From Massospora cicadina (Eukaryota > Entomophthoromycota > Entomophthoromycetes > Entomophthorales > Entomophthoraceae): 64,000 nt of DNA. The translations under genes were made by a program, and so were the position numbers. Of this stretch, positions 31,895 through 43,267 are shown in pieces. The notes below the pieces were generated by a model. That model saw nothing but the letters and a program-made list of their open reading frames with translations, was not told the origin of the DNA and searched no databases. The stretch is taken from the NCBI GenBank assembly GCA_022478985.1, contig JAKSZP010014519.1, forward strand, positions 1-64,000, written 5' to 3'. Each line of letters starts with the position of its first letter. The first letter of the stretch is position 1.

Positions 31895-31908
31895 CTTTCC
31901 CCCTTAGA
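31895..31908 (-). other. Polypurine tract of element E
   Basis: On the minus strand the sequence reads TCTAAGGGGGAAAG-like directly before the 3' LTR. This is the expected site of plus-strand priming. Confidence 0.65.
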
Positions 31909-32159
31909 ATTTGATTGTGGAGGAGGGTGAATCATTAATACCTAGGGTGAATACAATTGATAACTGTGTCAGTATCAACTTGAACAATTGAATACTCTAG
32001 TCCTTTTCAAAATATAACTCAATAAGGACCAGACCATTTGGTTCCTAACTTTTCAGTTCGTCCACCAGGCAAAGAGTGGTAATACATGACCTAACCTTCG
32101 ATTTGGTATTCAGGTGAGGCAGGTTTATGTTGATTGGCCCTTTGAGTCTCTCTTTGAGT

Positions 32160-32986
32160 GGTTAATTCAATTGATTTCATAGCTGAGCTTGAAGAGGAAT
32201 AAAGTTGTTAGCCAGATTTCTCAAAATTAGTTCAGAGTAATCTGGTATGATTTCTTTAAGCATGGCTTGGACTTTAAAAGTGACTGAGGGGTCTCGCCCA
32301 TATAGACACTTGAAAGGCGACATCTTGATAAATTGATGGCAGCCTATCCAATATGCAAATAAGGCACTAAGCAAATAAAATTCCACCGAGATGGATCAGT
32401 GAAAGCCATCTTTCTTTGTATTGAAACTAGAGTTCCATTGACTTGTTTGATGGCCCCATTTGTGGAGGTATTTATATGGAACAACAAATCGTTGGGAAGT
32501 GTTGAATAATTTAGATAATCTTTGTACAAGTTGTGAGATGAAGTTAATCCCATTTTCTGACACAAGAACCTTGGGGCATCCATGTTGAGAGATTATGTGT
32601 CGGTATAAGAATAGTGCTGTAGTTTTAGCAGAGGGTGTGGCAATGAATACGGCCCTACCCATTTAGTTAAATGTCAACAGCAATAATGATATACTGGTGG
32701 CCATGTAAACCTGAGGAAAAGGACCTATCAATCAATGCTTTTCACTTCAAACGCTTTAGTTTGGGGGATAACTTGATGTTGATAAGATGGGTTGGTACTT
32801 CCATGATTTTTACAAATAAGACATGAGTCAAGGGTCTCTCAAATGAATTTGGTCATGTTATCCCAATAATATTGGGTTTCAACTTTTCTTGAGTTTTCTT
32901 CAACCCACTGTGGCCTACTTGCTCATGTCCTTCCATGACATCCTGAAATCTTGAGTTTGGGTGTAAAAAGGGTAACCACTTGGTTT
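32160..32986 (-). pseudogene. Integrase of element E, catalytic residues altered
   Basis: From 32986 downward the minus strand carries the integrase remnants. The frame 32662-32396 reads VFIATPSAKTTALFLYRHII then CPKVLVSENGINFIS, where the second Asp is Glu (SEN for SDN). The frame 32583-32344 contains NGAIKQVNGTL, where the catalytic Glu is Lys (AAA). The C-terminal stretch 32386-32177 includes IKMSPFKCLYGRDPSV, the usual 'SPF...yG..P' box. It cannot be active. Confidence 0.75.
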
Positions 32987-33382
32987 TGACCTTATTATAT
33001 AAAGTTTAAATTTATTGTGAGGAAGGCTGACCATGGGATGGACACTTCCAAATTTGACCTGAAAGAGGCGAAACTTAGTAATAGGGAAGGCAGCTCAGAA
33101 AAGCGAAGCTATCTCTTGTTGCCAGCGGGAACGTCACTTATGAGGAGGGGGAGGGAACGTGTGAGGAGGCCATAGCCACAATTGAACACTTATGGAGGAA
33201 AGGGTCGGATTTGATGAACCAAACTGGGAACCAGTAGGAGACCAGCTGTCAGAGACGCGGTGGGAGGTATCCAAACATCCACGCCCGAAGGTGGTCCACC
33301 AAATGAGACCAGAATCTGTGGACAGCTTCTGGGAGGGTGGTGGTGGAGCCTGCGATGGCGTCCAAGACAATCGTGTAGATAG

Positions 33383-34224
33383 TCACATGGCGATTGCAAC
33401 CACCAGAGCGTGGAGGGAGGGTGGAAGGGGGGAGGCCATTGATAAAGCAAACATATCTCTTGACAGACTAAAGGGATGTGTTTGATCCTGGCCCAGCAGA
33501 CGTTGAACTTCGCGCCATATCACTCTAGAGGTAGGACACATCTCTAGGCATTGGAACAGCGTTCCATACTGGCCACACACAACGCAGGATGATTTTGAAG
33601 CGTTAGAGCGCTCAGTCATATGGTACACATGCCTCAGGAAGCGCCACACATGGGAATGGATTTGAGGCTGCAACAGAGGATGATGTGCGTATTTCCAGAT
33701 AGTTTTTTGGGTCTTAATGGAGTAAGGGATGTCCATCATGTCCAGATAGTCCACCCTGGATAGGACATGGGGCCGTGTGGGGATCACGTCATCTTGGATG
33801 GGTAGCCCCTGTACCTCTTGTGTGAACTGAGGAGAGGGGCGGCCTCTCTGGGCTGTGTGTCCACTGATACGAATTCTCCACTCAGCGCTCCGCATGGAGA
33901 GGAGGATTCATTTGTAGTGGGTTTTAGTCCCGTGAGGACCTGTGGCCGAAGGGTGTGAAGCCAGGTATCTCATCAGGGAGTGAGGGTTCAATAAATTTTG
34001 TTGCTCAAGGCATGGGAGAAGTTTGAGCTGGCCGCGCGGGATCAGTGTTGGGAGGGGAGCGTAGGGGCGGTGATGGCCGCAATCCAGGTGCCCAGGATCT
34101 TGGCAGCTTGGGCTTTGAAGTCAAGCAGGACCATGCCTCCATGATGATGAGGGCCAAATATGACCTCTAGCCGTACTGGTGGAGGACGGCCTGACCAAAG
34201 CCATCCTTGCAGCAGGGCATACAA
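33383..34224 (-). pseudogene. LINE1 C-terminal region with CCHC finger
   Basis: The minus frames 34224-34042 (…QGWLWSGRPPPVRLEVIFGP… GGMVLLDFKAQAAKILG) and 33895-33383 cover the region after the thumb. The segment SSCVVCGQYGTLFQCLEMCP is the zf-RVT-like finger; its His is Gln in this copy, while LINE3 has C-x2-C-x7-H-x4-C. This finger is common in non-LTR elements and probably binds template nucleic acid. Confidence 0.7.
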
Positions 34225-34275
34225 GGATTTAAAAAAGCATGGGGAGAAGGGGATAGCGTGGGCTTCAAACCAGAC

Positions 34276-35570
34276 TTAGGAGAGGAGCATAGAGTTGGCT
34301 AAAACAACCCTGCCAGTTAGGGAAGTAGGGTTGGCTCTGAGGGAGGCGATGCGCTTCGTCGCGTTGTCTAGAATACAACTCTCCATTACTGCAGATGCGT
34401 ACCCGCCTGCCTCCACCCACACGCCTAGATGGCTGACTGGCCCTATGGTAGGGCGTGGCATGAAGGGGAGCGCAAGTGGGGCGGTGTGGGGTGAGCTGGG
34501 AGGGTGAGCATTTGTGCGAGCAGATGGGCCGGGCTGGGCGCTGGTTGCTGGGGCCCAGCAGTTTTGTGACCAACCAAGGAGGATGATATCGGCTTTGGAA
34601 GCGTTCAGTGCAGCGTTACTTACCTGGGAATACTCCTGGATGAGAGCTTCAAGTGCGCGTGCATCTTTATTATTAGACACCCCAACCACACAGTCGTCTG
34701 CAAATGCCATCATCTTAACTGGGGCTTGGCCTGGCACATGGACCTCAGTAAGTTGGGCATTCACGTTTTGAAGTAGTGATCAAGGTGAAGTTGTATGATA
34801 GTGGGCTAAGGGGGTCCCCTTGTCGCAAGCCCCTTTGAGGGCGGACTACTTCCGTTAGGAAGCCAGGGCCACATAATGCCATTGTTGCAGATTCCGTGAG
34901 CAGCATCACCCAGTTGATGAAGCGAGGGGATAAGCGGAATTGATGGAGGCAGGCCCCGAGGTATTATCAGTTTACTCTATCATAGGCCTTCTGTTGGTCC
35001 AAGGTTACAAGTGCCCCAGAGGCTGTGGACTGGCATGCATTAGTCACAGAGTGCATGTTGTCCCAAATCGACCTTCTGGGTATGAAACCAAATTGTTTTG
35101 GGGAGATGGTGGCAGATGCTATAATCCCTAAACTGTTAGCCATGATTTTTGTTAAAATTTTTGTATCCATGTTAGTTAAAAAATGGGGCGCAAGTTGGCT
35201 AAGTCTAGCTTGTCCCCTTTCTTGAAGAGTGTGACAGTGAAGGCCTTTTGTCCTCCTGGTAAGAGGCACTTTTATAGAAGGCTCTGGCTAAGTGAGGCAA
35301 GCAGTAGTGGGGATATATATTTGAACTACTTTTTATAGAATTCATATGGAATGCCATCTGGGCCTGAGTATTTCTGGTTTGGTGCACCGCGGATGGCTGT
35401 CCATAATTCATTTGGAGTAATCAAATTTATTATTTCTGGGTATTGGGAACGGTGCAAATGTGGCTCAGTTGAGAAATTCTGCCACTTCAGCCAGGTGAAT
35501 TGAATCAGATTGGTATAACTCAGAGTGATACTTTTGTTTCTGATTGCCACTTCAGCTGGCATATTCATGA
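34276..35570 (-). pseudogene. LINE1 reverse transcriptase
   Basis: The frame 35568-35326 opens the domain with ELWTAIRGAPNQKYSGPDGI PYEFYKK (box 0/1). The frame 35269-34967 has NMDTKILTKIMANSLGIIAS, then QFGFIPRRSIWDNMHS and LVTLDQQKAYDRVN. The frame 34764-34276 has VKMMAFADDCVVGVSNNKDA with the catalytic FADD and then VSNAALNASKADIILLGWS. Frames are interrupted but every conserved box is present. Confidence 0.8.
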
Positions 35571-35984
35571 TTGAATCATCTGATCTTTACACCTGTTTGC
35601 AGGCCACGCTCTGGCATGGTGCGAGAATTTTTTAAAAAATATGCTGTGCACTTGTCGCCCTCTGTAATGCATTTGGCCCTGTACTGAACACAAACCCAAT
35701 GTTTGTGTTGCCTTTCAAGCGCGTTGAGGTGGGTGGCTGCCTCCGCCCACTTCTGGCCCCATGCAGGGCTGTATCCTGTAGCTGGATTATTGGACCCCAG
35801 GTGTGCCAACTCTGCCAGAGCACGCAAAATGACAGCTGATGTGGCTCGTGAGCGTCTGGAGGAGAGGTGGTGAGAGTGGCTGATGGTATCCTCTTTGAAG
35901 GCTGCTCAAGTGGAGATTGGGTCCACACAAAACGGTGCAACAAATTCTTTTGGCAAAGTTGCTGATTCCACCCAAGTTGAAAAC

Positions 35985-36760
35985 CTGGCGACGCAAGTTT
36001 GGGAGGGGGCAGAGTTTGCACCAATGTGGGGCCTTAGCCACTGTGACAGGTAGGTGGTAGGTTATTGTGATCAGTTGGTGGTCGGAGAATTCAATTTTTG
36101 TTGTTTTGAAGTGGGAAATGTGGGGTTGGAATTTTGCTGGTGTAAGGATAAGGTCAATGCAGGTCAATGACCTTAATTGGCCGATGTGGACATTGGGGCG
36201 TGTCATGTTTTTGAGCAGCGGGGCTTGCCGCTGCAGCGCATCCATTAACACAAAGGTTGCCTTTAGAACGAGAAGTTCTATGTGACCCTGGGGCGTGGGA
36301 GGAAGAAGGCCAACGTTCTGATGGTGTGTTTAGCCAACAGTTCATGTTGCCAACTATGAAAGGGTCTGGGGGTAACGGGAGGGATTTGATTAATGAGAAA
36401 AATTCCTGACACTCTCGTGCACAGGTTGGGCATATATATTAATGATAGCATGTGCCACGTCAGCCCACGAGAAAGTGACAATGAGGACTCAGCCATTGAG
36501 GAAGGATTCCAATAATAGGAGATTTTAAAAACTGTTTCTCTGAACTAGCACCCCACAGTGCTCTGACCAAAAGGATAGGGATGGGAGGAGCATGGTTTTC
36601 CAAGCATCCTCGGAACCTTGTGGACAGTGGGACTCCTGGATGGCCAGGATATCCACAAGTAAATTTTGTTGTAAAAAACTCAGTTTCCTAGCCCAGGATG
36701 GCGAGGCCTTGAGTCAAGCGATATTCAACGTCCCTAAAGTGATGGTTTCCCTTTCACACC
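35985..36760 (-). pseudogene. LINE1 APE-type endonuclease
   Basis: On the minus strand, LGTLNIA (about 36740) is the N-terminal Asn motif, and IQESH lies in the complement of about 36640-36655. CIDLILTPAKF and EFSDHQLITITYHLP follow in 36251-35787; the S-D-H motif is intact. The middle carries stops and a shifted frame. This enzyme nicks the target to prime reverse transcription. Confidence 0.75.
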
Positions 36761-36959
36761 TTAGGTGCGAGGGGGTGGGCACCCGGGCCCACTAGCCTCC
36801 TCTAGATCCCCATGGGCCTTCATGGCAGCGCGGGTGTTTGCAGTAACGCTATCAGTAGTTTTGTTGATTTTTGCAGAAAGGTTTGCGTTGGCTTTTGCCT
36901 TTGCTTTTTGTTTCCCCACGTCAAACAAATTTTTTGTGGTGCAGATGAGTTTGGTACAC

Positions 36960-38106
36960 CAATGATCAGGTCATAAAAAAATTTTCAGGTAGGTTGGACC
37001 CCAAGTCAGTTTCAACTGGAGCTTAGTTGCAATGATTGGGTGAAATTGAGTCACCCACCGGATCCTCATATTGTATGGCCCAATTGGCATGGGCTTCCCA
37101 ATATTATTGGTTGATGGATTTCTGAGTTTCTTCCACCACAAAGGTTTCGATGTCCTCCTGGCATTGGGAGAGTGGGATAGCAGAGGTGACTTTAGCCGCT
37201 TCCTTGGCTGCGGCCCTGCGGGCCTGTTTGGCCTTCTTCCACTCTTGTGGGCAAATAGGTTTTACCAGTAGGTAGCAACCTTGTGCTCCCCACTGGAAAG
37301 CTTCTTTGGTGCTTGCGGTTGGTTTGTAGTGCGCCTCTCTGCTGGCCATGGCTGCCGAGGGGTGCTCTTGGAATTTGATGCCCTCCTTGGTGGGGAATGT
37401 GTGTTCCTTATGGCCAAACGCGTCACAGTGGGTGCAGATAGGGCGCGCTGTCCACGGTTACCCAGATAGGGTGGGTGGTATGCCCTTCAATTTTGATACA
37501 TGTGGAGTGCAGGATCTGGATTAGGTCCTTTGTGATCTCCTCAGTTGGGGTCAGAACTGCAATGGCTTTGCCGGTGCACAGGTGTGGCATCAGCATAAAA
37601 GGTTGCATCTCAAAAGATTGTATTTCGCCATAAACAGTGAGACCATCTTTCAGGTGCTGCTCCAAAATGGCACGTTTTACTTTAGTAGGCAAAAAGTCAA
37701 ACGTGAGGAAAATTTGGTTGGATTTTGTCCATCTGGTGCATTTGGTTTCAACGACCTGTTGCCCTTTGGGGAGGTCGATCATTATGTGCACCACATCAGC
37801 CTTTTCTGCTGCCTCCTTGTTTTTAAAACCTAGGTCCAGCCAACCTCGTGACATGGAGTGAGATGTGACATACACCGCAGTTGGGAAAAAAGTGTGCACA
37901 TCCCCACAAAATTTTTCCCATTAAGCTGTTTGTTGGATGTCCAGAAACATGCGGACTCCATATTCCACTGACGAGAGTGACTGGGAGTGCGGCGTGTTGA
38001 TGTACTGGTTGCATCGTGCTTGCCAAGTGAGGATTTCTGGGGAAATAGTGACCGCCAGTTTTTTAAAAAAAATTCTATTCTGCCAGTTTCTCCAGGGCAT
38101 TTTCAA
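36960..38106 (-). pseudogene. LINE1 ORF1 (nucleic-acid-binding, CCHC)
   Basis: Frames 38106-37921 (LAVTISPEILTWQARCNQYI …SSVEYGVRMFLDIQQ) and 37899-37423 (GWLDLGFKNKEAAEKADVVH …, then SNQIFLTFDFLPTKVKRAIL …) form the two RNA-binding-like segments. A knuckle C-T-H-C-D-A-F-G-H-K-E-H-T-F near 37405-37440 has lost its last Cys to Phe. The tail 37349-37104 is Lys/Ala-rich (KKAKQARRAAAKEAAKVTSA). The start codon is uncertain. Confidence 0.7.
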
Positions 38107-38288
38107 ACGTTTGAGGCCGCGGGCCTACCACCTGCTCCTCTTACCTTACTTGCTCAACTGCTCCCTGACATGGGCGCATACTAATCTCCTTTGTGAGATT
38201 ATTAAACTAGATTCAGACTTGAATTGTATAGGTTGCAAAAGTGATTGCAACGAGAGAGAAAAGTGACCTTCTTATATATAATTCCTTC

Positions 38289-39009
38289 CTAAATCATAGT
38301 ATCTTTAGTAATAGATTTTAAATAGGCACGATCTTCTTCAGACTCTCTATTATAAAACTCAGTCCGCCCAATAAGGTAATATAAGCGTTCTTCCTTTTCC
38401 ACTTCCAAAGTCAGAATATGCAGTTGAGACAAACCATCAGCAGACTGATGTTGAGCACCTGAACGATGAATAATGGAAAAATTGTAATTTTGAAATCTTG
38501 AGGCCCAAATAGCCAATATCCCATCAGGATCCTTCTTATTCTGCAACCATCTTAAAGAAGAATGGTCAGTAATAACAATAAAATGGTTACCATATAAGAA
38601 GGGACCTAAAGTGTTTGATAGCTAAAATTATGGCCAAAAACTCTAGCTCAGTAAGACTGTAATTTCGTTCAGCTTTGGACAAAGTTTTGCTATAAAACGT
38701 AACAGGATGATCCTTTTGTTCTTCATCACTTTGGGATAAAATAGCCCCAACAGCGACATTGCTTGCATCAGTATATAAGAAGAAAGGTTTATCAAATTGA
38801 GGATGAATTAAAACCGGTGCCTTAGTCATGGAAGTTAACAAAGAATTGAATGACTGTTCCCGAGCTGCACTCCACTCAAAAGGCACTACTTTTTCCAACA
38901 GATGAAATAATGATTTAGCCATATCAGCAAAGTTGGGTACAAATTGCCAATAATACCCAATAATTTTGAGAAAAACTTGAATATCCCGCTGAGAGGTAGG
39001 ATGAGGCAT
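38289..39009 (-). pseudogene. Reverse transcriptase thumb and RNase H of element E
   Basis: The frame 39009-38587 is open for 140 codons: QVFLKIIGYYWQFVPNFADM… (thumb), then FFLYTDASNVAVGAILSQSD with the first catalytic Asp, then ERNYSLTELEFLAIILAIKH with the catalytic Glu. The frame 38546-38289 finishes with IIHRSGAQHQSADGLSQLH, the closing His/Asp motif. A TAA/frame break lies between. Integrase follows only beyond LINE1. Confidence 0.8.
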
Positions 39010-39560
39010 TTGGTGGATAGATTGAACTCTATCTGCGAGGGGTCAAATTCCTCTGGCTGATATTTGATGTCCTAAAAACTTCATTTCATTTTGGAAGAAT
39101 GAACATTTAGAGGGTTTGATTTTTAGGAGGAGCTTCAAATTCGTTTGAAAACTCCTTTAAAATGGCCCAAATGTTCGGTAAAGATTTTGGAAAATGTGGT
39201 AATATCATCAAGATATACCAGAACACAAGTAAGCTTTAGGTCTATAACATACCATCCATAGCCCTTTGGAAAGTGGCTGGGGCATTGCTCAATCCTTGAG
39301 GCATTTGAGTTGGTTCAAATAAACCTTTACTAGATATTAAAGCACACTTAGCTCAGTCAGCTTGTATAAATTGATTTTCCAGTATCCACTGGCTAATTCC
39401 ATAGCCAAAAAATAAGTTGATCCAGCCAACGACTGAAGGGTATCATCAATTTTAGATAAAGAACAACTGTCTCGTTGAGTAATAGCTTTTAGTCTACGGT
39501 ATTCCATAACCACTTGATGAGAACCATCCTTCTTCTTAATCAACAGCAACGGAGATGCCC
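39010..39560 (-). pseudogene. Reverse transcriptase of element E, fingers and palm
   Basis: The frame 39549-39337 gives LLIKKKDGSHQVVMEYRRLK …DSCSLSKIDDTLQSLAGSTY. A shifted frame then has the NAPATF region, and VLVYLDDITTFS carries the catalytic YLDD intact (complement of 39204-39215). Stops separate the pieces. The first box begins near 39600. Confidence 0.75.
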
Positions 39561-39701
39561 AAGGACTATTGGAGGGCTATAATAATACAGCCTCCAATAA
39601 TTGATGCAATTCTTTGGTAACTTGGGCTTCTTCAACTTTAGAACTTACAATAGGGCTTGGCACAAATAGGAAGGTGATCACCATTTTCAACGGAATGTAT
39701 T

Positions 39702-39720
39702 TTTTTAGTACTAGATGGTC
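39702..39720 (-). mobile_element. Second copy of the 19-nt A-tailed insertion
   Basis: TCAACGGAATGTATT occurs at 39687-39701 and again at 39721-39735. Between them lie 19 bases whose minus strand is GACCATCTAGTACTAAAAA, identical to the core at 4646-4664. The insert sits in the coding region of element E before the reverse transcriptase. A 15-bp duplication plus a run of A at the 3' side is what target-primed insertion leaves. Confidence 0.72.
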
Positions 39721-40539
39721 TCAACGGAATGTATTAGTCCTTTCATCTTACCAAAGTCATAAGTATGATTAGCAAAGATGTCAGAGTATTAAACTAACAA
39801 TTGAAACTTTTGTTTCTCATGGTCACTAGTGCAGTGTTTTCTAATATCAGGCCCCACAGTAATAATTCCCTGATCATTTCCCAACCCAAAGTCTTTTAGG
39901 CTTCCAAAATGTTTAACATCATATATCCAAGATATGGGTAATAACCTGACATAAGCAATGGGGTGTTGTTGATCTACCATCTTGGGTTCATTTGTAAGGT
40001 TCACCAATAAAACAGATAGTGATACTGAATAAGCATAATCCAATATTTCAGGACATGGCAAGATCTCTTTTAAGAATGGATGAAAATGCCCTGGACTTGA
40101 AATAAATGTCCTTTGGGAATCAAAAAATGTAAAGAAGTACTTACAATTACCTGCAATTTAGGCAGAATAATTAAATTGTTAGGGGCGAAAATAGGCATCC
40201 CCTCTTTGATATCTGCGAATTAGGGGTTAATTTTACCCAAGGGTCGCCAACATGGTATTGGATAGAAATAAGACCTTTTAGACCCCTCCAACGGACATAA
40301 CCGACATCATGCATGAGCATTTTTGGACAAAAGTAATGAAACTTTATACCCCAAGAGACATAGTAATGAGTTGAGATAATTAATAATTGCATTCAAATCC
40401 CACAAAAATTGAGTTCCCAATAGTAGGTCGTAACTCAAGTTATCAAGGACAATAGCAGGGATGGTAAAAGTTGGTTTCCCAATTTTTAGTGTGAAAGATA
40501 ATAAAGCTCCAATTGACCGAGTACTCTGTGGTTCTGCAA

Positions 40540-40930
40540 TGCAATATTATTCAAAATGTGAAATTTCAGGCGTTAACTTGATCTGCTTGATAATTTCTGA
40601 TGAGACAACATTTACTGGAGATCCCATATCAATGATAGCTTTGGCCTTGACTTGATCCACTTGGAGGTCAATATGGGTGATGATGATTCCAAACTGAGAG
40701 GATAACGCCAACGACGAGGGCAAGGAATAAGAAGAATGTTCATCTTTATTATACTTGACAGGGCTTGAAAGTTCTTGTTGCACACTCATATCATTATCAA
40801 GATGAAGAATCTTATTGGTCTTATCCCTTTTCTTCTTCTCATCCACTTCTTTATTGAAAAAGCGGTCCTCAGTATGGAAATATCGGTGACAGTAGTTACA
40901 CTGAATCGCTCTAGTATTCTCAGGCACAGC
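40540..40930 (-). pseudogene. Zinc knuckle and protease of element E
   Basis: The frame 40927-40547 opens with IQCNYCHRYFHTEDRFF, a CX2CX4HX4 knuckle whose last Cys is Phe. It ends with VKAKAIIDMGSPVNVVSSEI IKQIKL, the protease start with Asp kept and D-T/S-G changed to D-M-G (a C-to-T change). Gag and protease are in one frame here, about 35 codons after the knuckle, with a Ser-rich linker between. Confidence 0.72.
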
Positions 40931-41039
40931 GTAAACTCTAGGGCGACTAGATCTTGAGAATATTAAACTCAGGGTTTCTACAAAAATTGAGGGGGCAGTT
41001 CTAACAAGGCCTCCTTGATGTCTAATATACTTCTGAAAT

Positions 41040-41905
41040 TCTTCTTTACGCTAAGAAGGTATACTTGCAACTGATTCCTGGAAGTAAAAGCAGACATAAT
41101 GGCAGTAATTGCATCATACAAATTTAACTGACCACAGGCCACCAAAGTTTTAGCTTCCTGATAGAACTAATGAGCAAAATCTTTGATTGATTCATTCTGG
41201 AGGGGTTGTATCCCCATAAAAGCCTGTTTTTGAGAGGATAAGGTTTGCTCACTTCTGAGCTCTTTGATTAACGCCTCTTTGAACTGAGACCAAGTAGTGA
41301 AAAATTTTAAAATGGGGTACCATGATACCCTGGGCCAATAAATTGAGACAATTAGGCAAGTAATTCATTTTCTGTTGATCAGTGGCCTCACTCAGAGCCT
41401 TCTCATATGGATAGAGGAAAAATATAATTCTGCCTTCCCCAGGAGATTACTTGTCTTTAAATAATGGCTTGAAACTCATTGGAGAATTGGCCGTTAAAAC
41501 ATGTACTCCAGGATGTTCAGATTAGGTAGAAACATAAAGTTGGAATCAGAAACTTGCGAAAAAATGGATGATAAGGGCAATAGTCTCAGTACAAATTTCG
41601 CCTTTTCATCGATTCAATTCAACATGCCCCACTTTTCCATCCAACTGACGAGATAATTCATAAAAGCTCCTTCTGAGCATTGTACTTAAGTTCCAAGGTT
41701 TCAATTTTGGCTTGGAATCTCGCCTTTTGACTTTGTAGGCCTGAAAAAGGATGTCAGTGTCTTTCGCCCCTTTACCTAGATTACTCAGTTTATCAGAGAG
41801 AGACTGAAGAGACAGGAGGGGATCAATCATTAACCCTTCAGGGGTTAAGTTACATTCCTTGGCCACTTTGTAAAATTGTTCACGTAAGTAGTTCATCATG
41901 CTCAA
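41040..41905 (-). pseudogene. gag: gag of element E, capsid region
   Basis: The frame 41905-41606 is open: MMNYLREQFYKVAKECNLTP EGLMIDPLLSLQSLSDKLSN, then a Lys/Arg-rich stretch. Downstream, with stops, come QKAFMGIQPLQNESIKDFAH-like text near 41160-41230 and an A.ATL..CGQLNL-like part, the gag core. It continues the frame of the collagen-like segment upstream. Confidence 0.6.
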
Positions 41906-41926
41906 TGAAGAGTCAACTTGTTGAAT

Positions 41927-42096
41927 GGATCCTGAATACCCATCAGCGCCCAGGGGCCCCCACGGTCCATTGGCACCTGGAAGTCCGTGGGACCCTTCAG
42001 CACTGGGGGGTCCTCAAGGGCCATCAACACCAGGAGGTTCATGTGGACCTACGCCCCAGGTGGACCATGGGGACCTTCAACCCCCGGAGGACCCAT
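41927..42096 (-). pseudogene. Collagen-like Gly-X-Y segment in the gag of E
   Basis: On the minus strand from ATG at 42094-42096 the codons read M then GPP GVE GPH GPP GA. A one-base shift later the series continues GPH, EPP, GVD, GP-stop, GPP, SAE, GSH, GLP, GAN, GPW, GPL, GAD, GYS, GS. About 18 triplets follow the Gly-X-Y rule. The two non-Gly positions (GAA, AGT) are each one G-to-A change from a Gly codon. The segment runs in frame into the gag frame starting near 41905. The plus-strand frame 41905-42150 is its shadow. Confidence 0.8.
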
Positions 42097-42874
42097 AGCG
42101 CTAGAAGTTTTCTCTACTTCAATGACTCAGGATTGGATTCCCAAGTATAATTGCTCCAATTAAGAAAGACAATTTCTGATTTCTTCTTCCATTGCTCGAC
42201 TCTGCTCAGAAAGATGAGGAATTCCCATTTTCCAATCTTGCTGGATTTCCCAGACTCGTTATGAAATTGTAATTCATCAAAGCTGGACATCCCATAATTA
42301 AGCTGAATAAGTTGTTGTACTTCGTTTAAAAAGGTTCGATTATTAATAATGGCATCTCAACTATCTCTGCTAAATTCTGAGGTGGATTTAAAACTTGGTA
42401 ACATATTTATTCAATGACTAAAGTAAAACTAGTAAAATTGAGCATCCCTTGATGATGCATTCCCACAACCAGTAATAGATGGTATAGGGTAGGGTTAACT
42501 AGCTGATGTAAGTATTGCTCAGTGCTAATTCCTGGCATTTGGGAGGTTTGCAACAATTCTCTCAAGATAGAGGGTGCAGCATTAGAACGAGATTGGGTGG
42601 AACGGATTCTAGGAATTAAGGCTTCCTCAAGAATTTGATTATAGTATTTTGTAAAACCTCAAGAGGGATTCAAAAAGTCGCTGTAAAACTGATATTAGTA
42701 TTATAAAATTCTAAATTGGCATGGAACTCCAAAGTGGACGGTACTATTGGGATTTTAGTTGTAGATGAACGGACCTATTGTAAAATACTGCCTTGCTCAT
42801 GGTCTTGAGCTTCTTCAGGCGAAATTGAGAGTCCATAATAGTGACAGATGTGTTCACAGTGTGTAACTCAGAGT
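42097..42874 (-). pseudogene. N-terminal gag region and leader of element E
   Basis: Between the primer site and the Gly-X-Y segment, broken minus frames show a possible coiled-coil stretch (HLSEQSRAMEEEIRNCLS near 42160-42215) and a short frame 42941-42744. No motif is recognisable upstream of about 42230. By position this is the leader plus gag N-terminus. Confidence 0.4.
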
Positions 42875-42893
42875 GCCCCTGTAGTGAGTACCA
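42875..42893 (-). other. Primer-binding site of element E
   Basis: The minus strand reads TGGTACTCACTACAGGGGC next to the 5' LTR end. It differs by one base from the site at 54670-54688 and by three from that of element D. The complement ends …GTACCA, a tRNA-like CCA end. Confidence 0.8.
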
Positions 42894-43267
42894 CTCTGGA
42901 AGTTTTAAATTACACTTCCTATGGGGCAGGTTTTCTCTCAAAGTTACTTTAAGTGGACTCTAAAAAATGTTAACTTAAAGTAAAAATAATTCAAAAATCG
43001 ACTTTATTTCTTTATTATTGAAAGGATGGGATATTTATAGGCTCTTATTTGTTTCATAATCTATCAGTGCTAATTAATCTCTATGTGATCAAATCTTCAA
43101 TCAATTGATCAGGATGAAACTAATCTTATTTATTAACATTGATAGATTATAAAACTTTTTCTTTCTCGTTGCAAACACTTTTGCAACCCATTCAATTCAA
43201 GACTAAATCTAGTTTGATAATCTCACAGAGGAGATTAGTCTGCGCCCATGTCAGGGAGCAGTTGGGC

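Larger units (their letters stand above)
33002..38263 (-). mobile_element. LINE1: full-length non-LTR retrotransposon in element E
   Basis: It is about 5.26 kb, flanked by TGACCTTATTATATA (32987-33001) and TGACCTTCTTATATA (38264-38278), a 15-bp duplication with one mismatch. The 5' end on the minus strand (CTTTTCTCTCTCGTTGC) is the same as in LINE3. It encodes an ORF1 with a CCHC knuckle, an APE-type endonuclease, a reverse transcriptase and a C-terminal zinc-finger region. The 3' end is CACAATAAATTTAAA with no long A-tail. Confidence 0.9.

Noticed and set aside
33192..33485. Plus-strand frame of 97 codons
   Set aside because: It is antisense to the C-terminal region of LINE1, and equivalent antisense frames occur in LINE2 and LINE3.
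41905..42150. Plus-strand frame with regular His/Leu/Arg pattern
   Set aside because: Its periodic look comes from the Gly-X-Y codons on the opposite strand.
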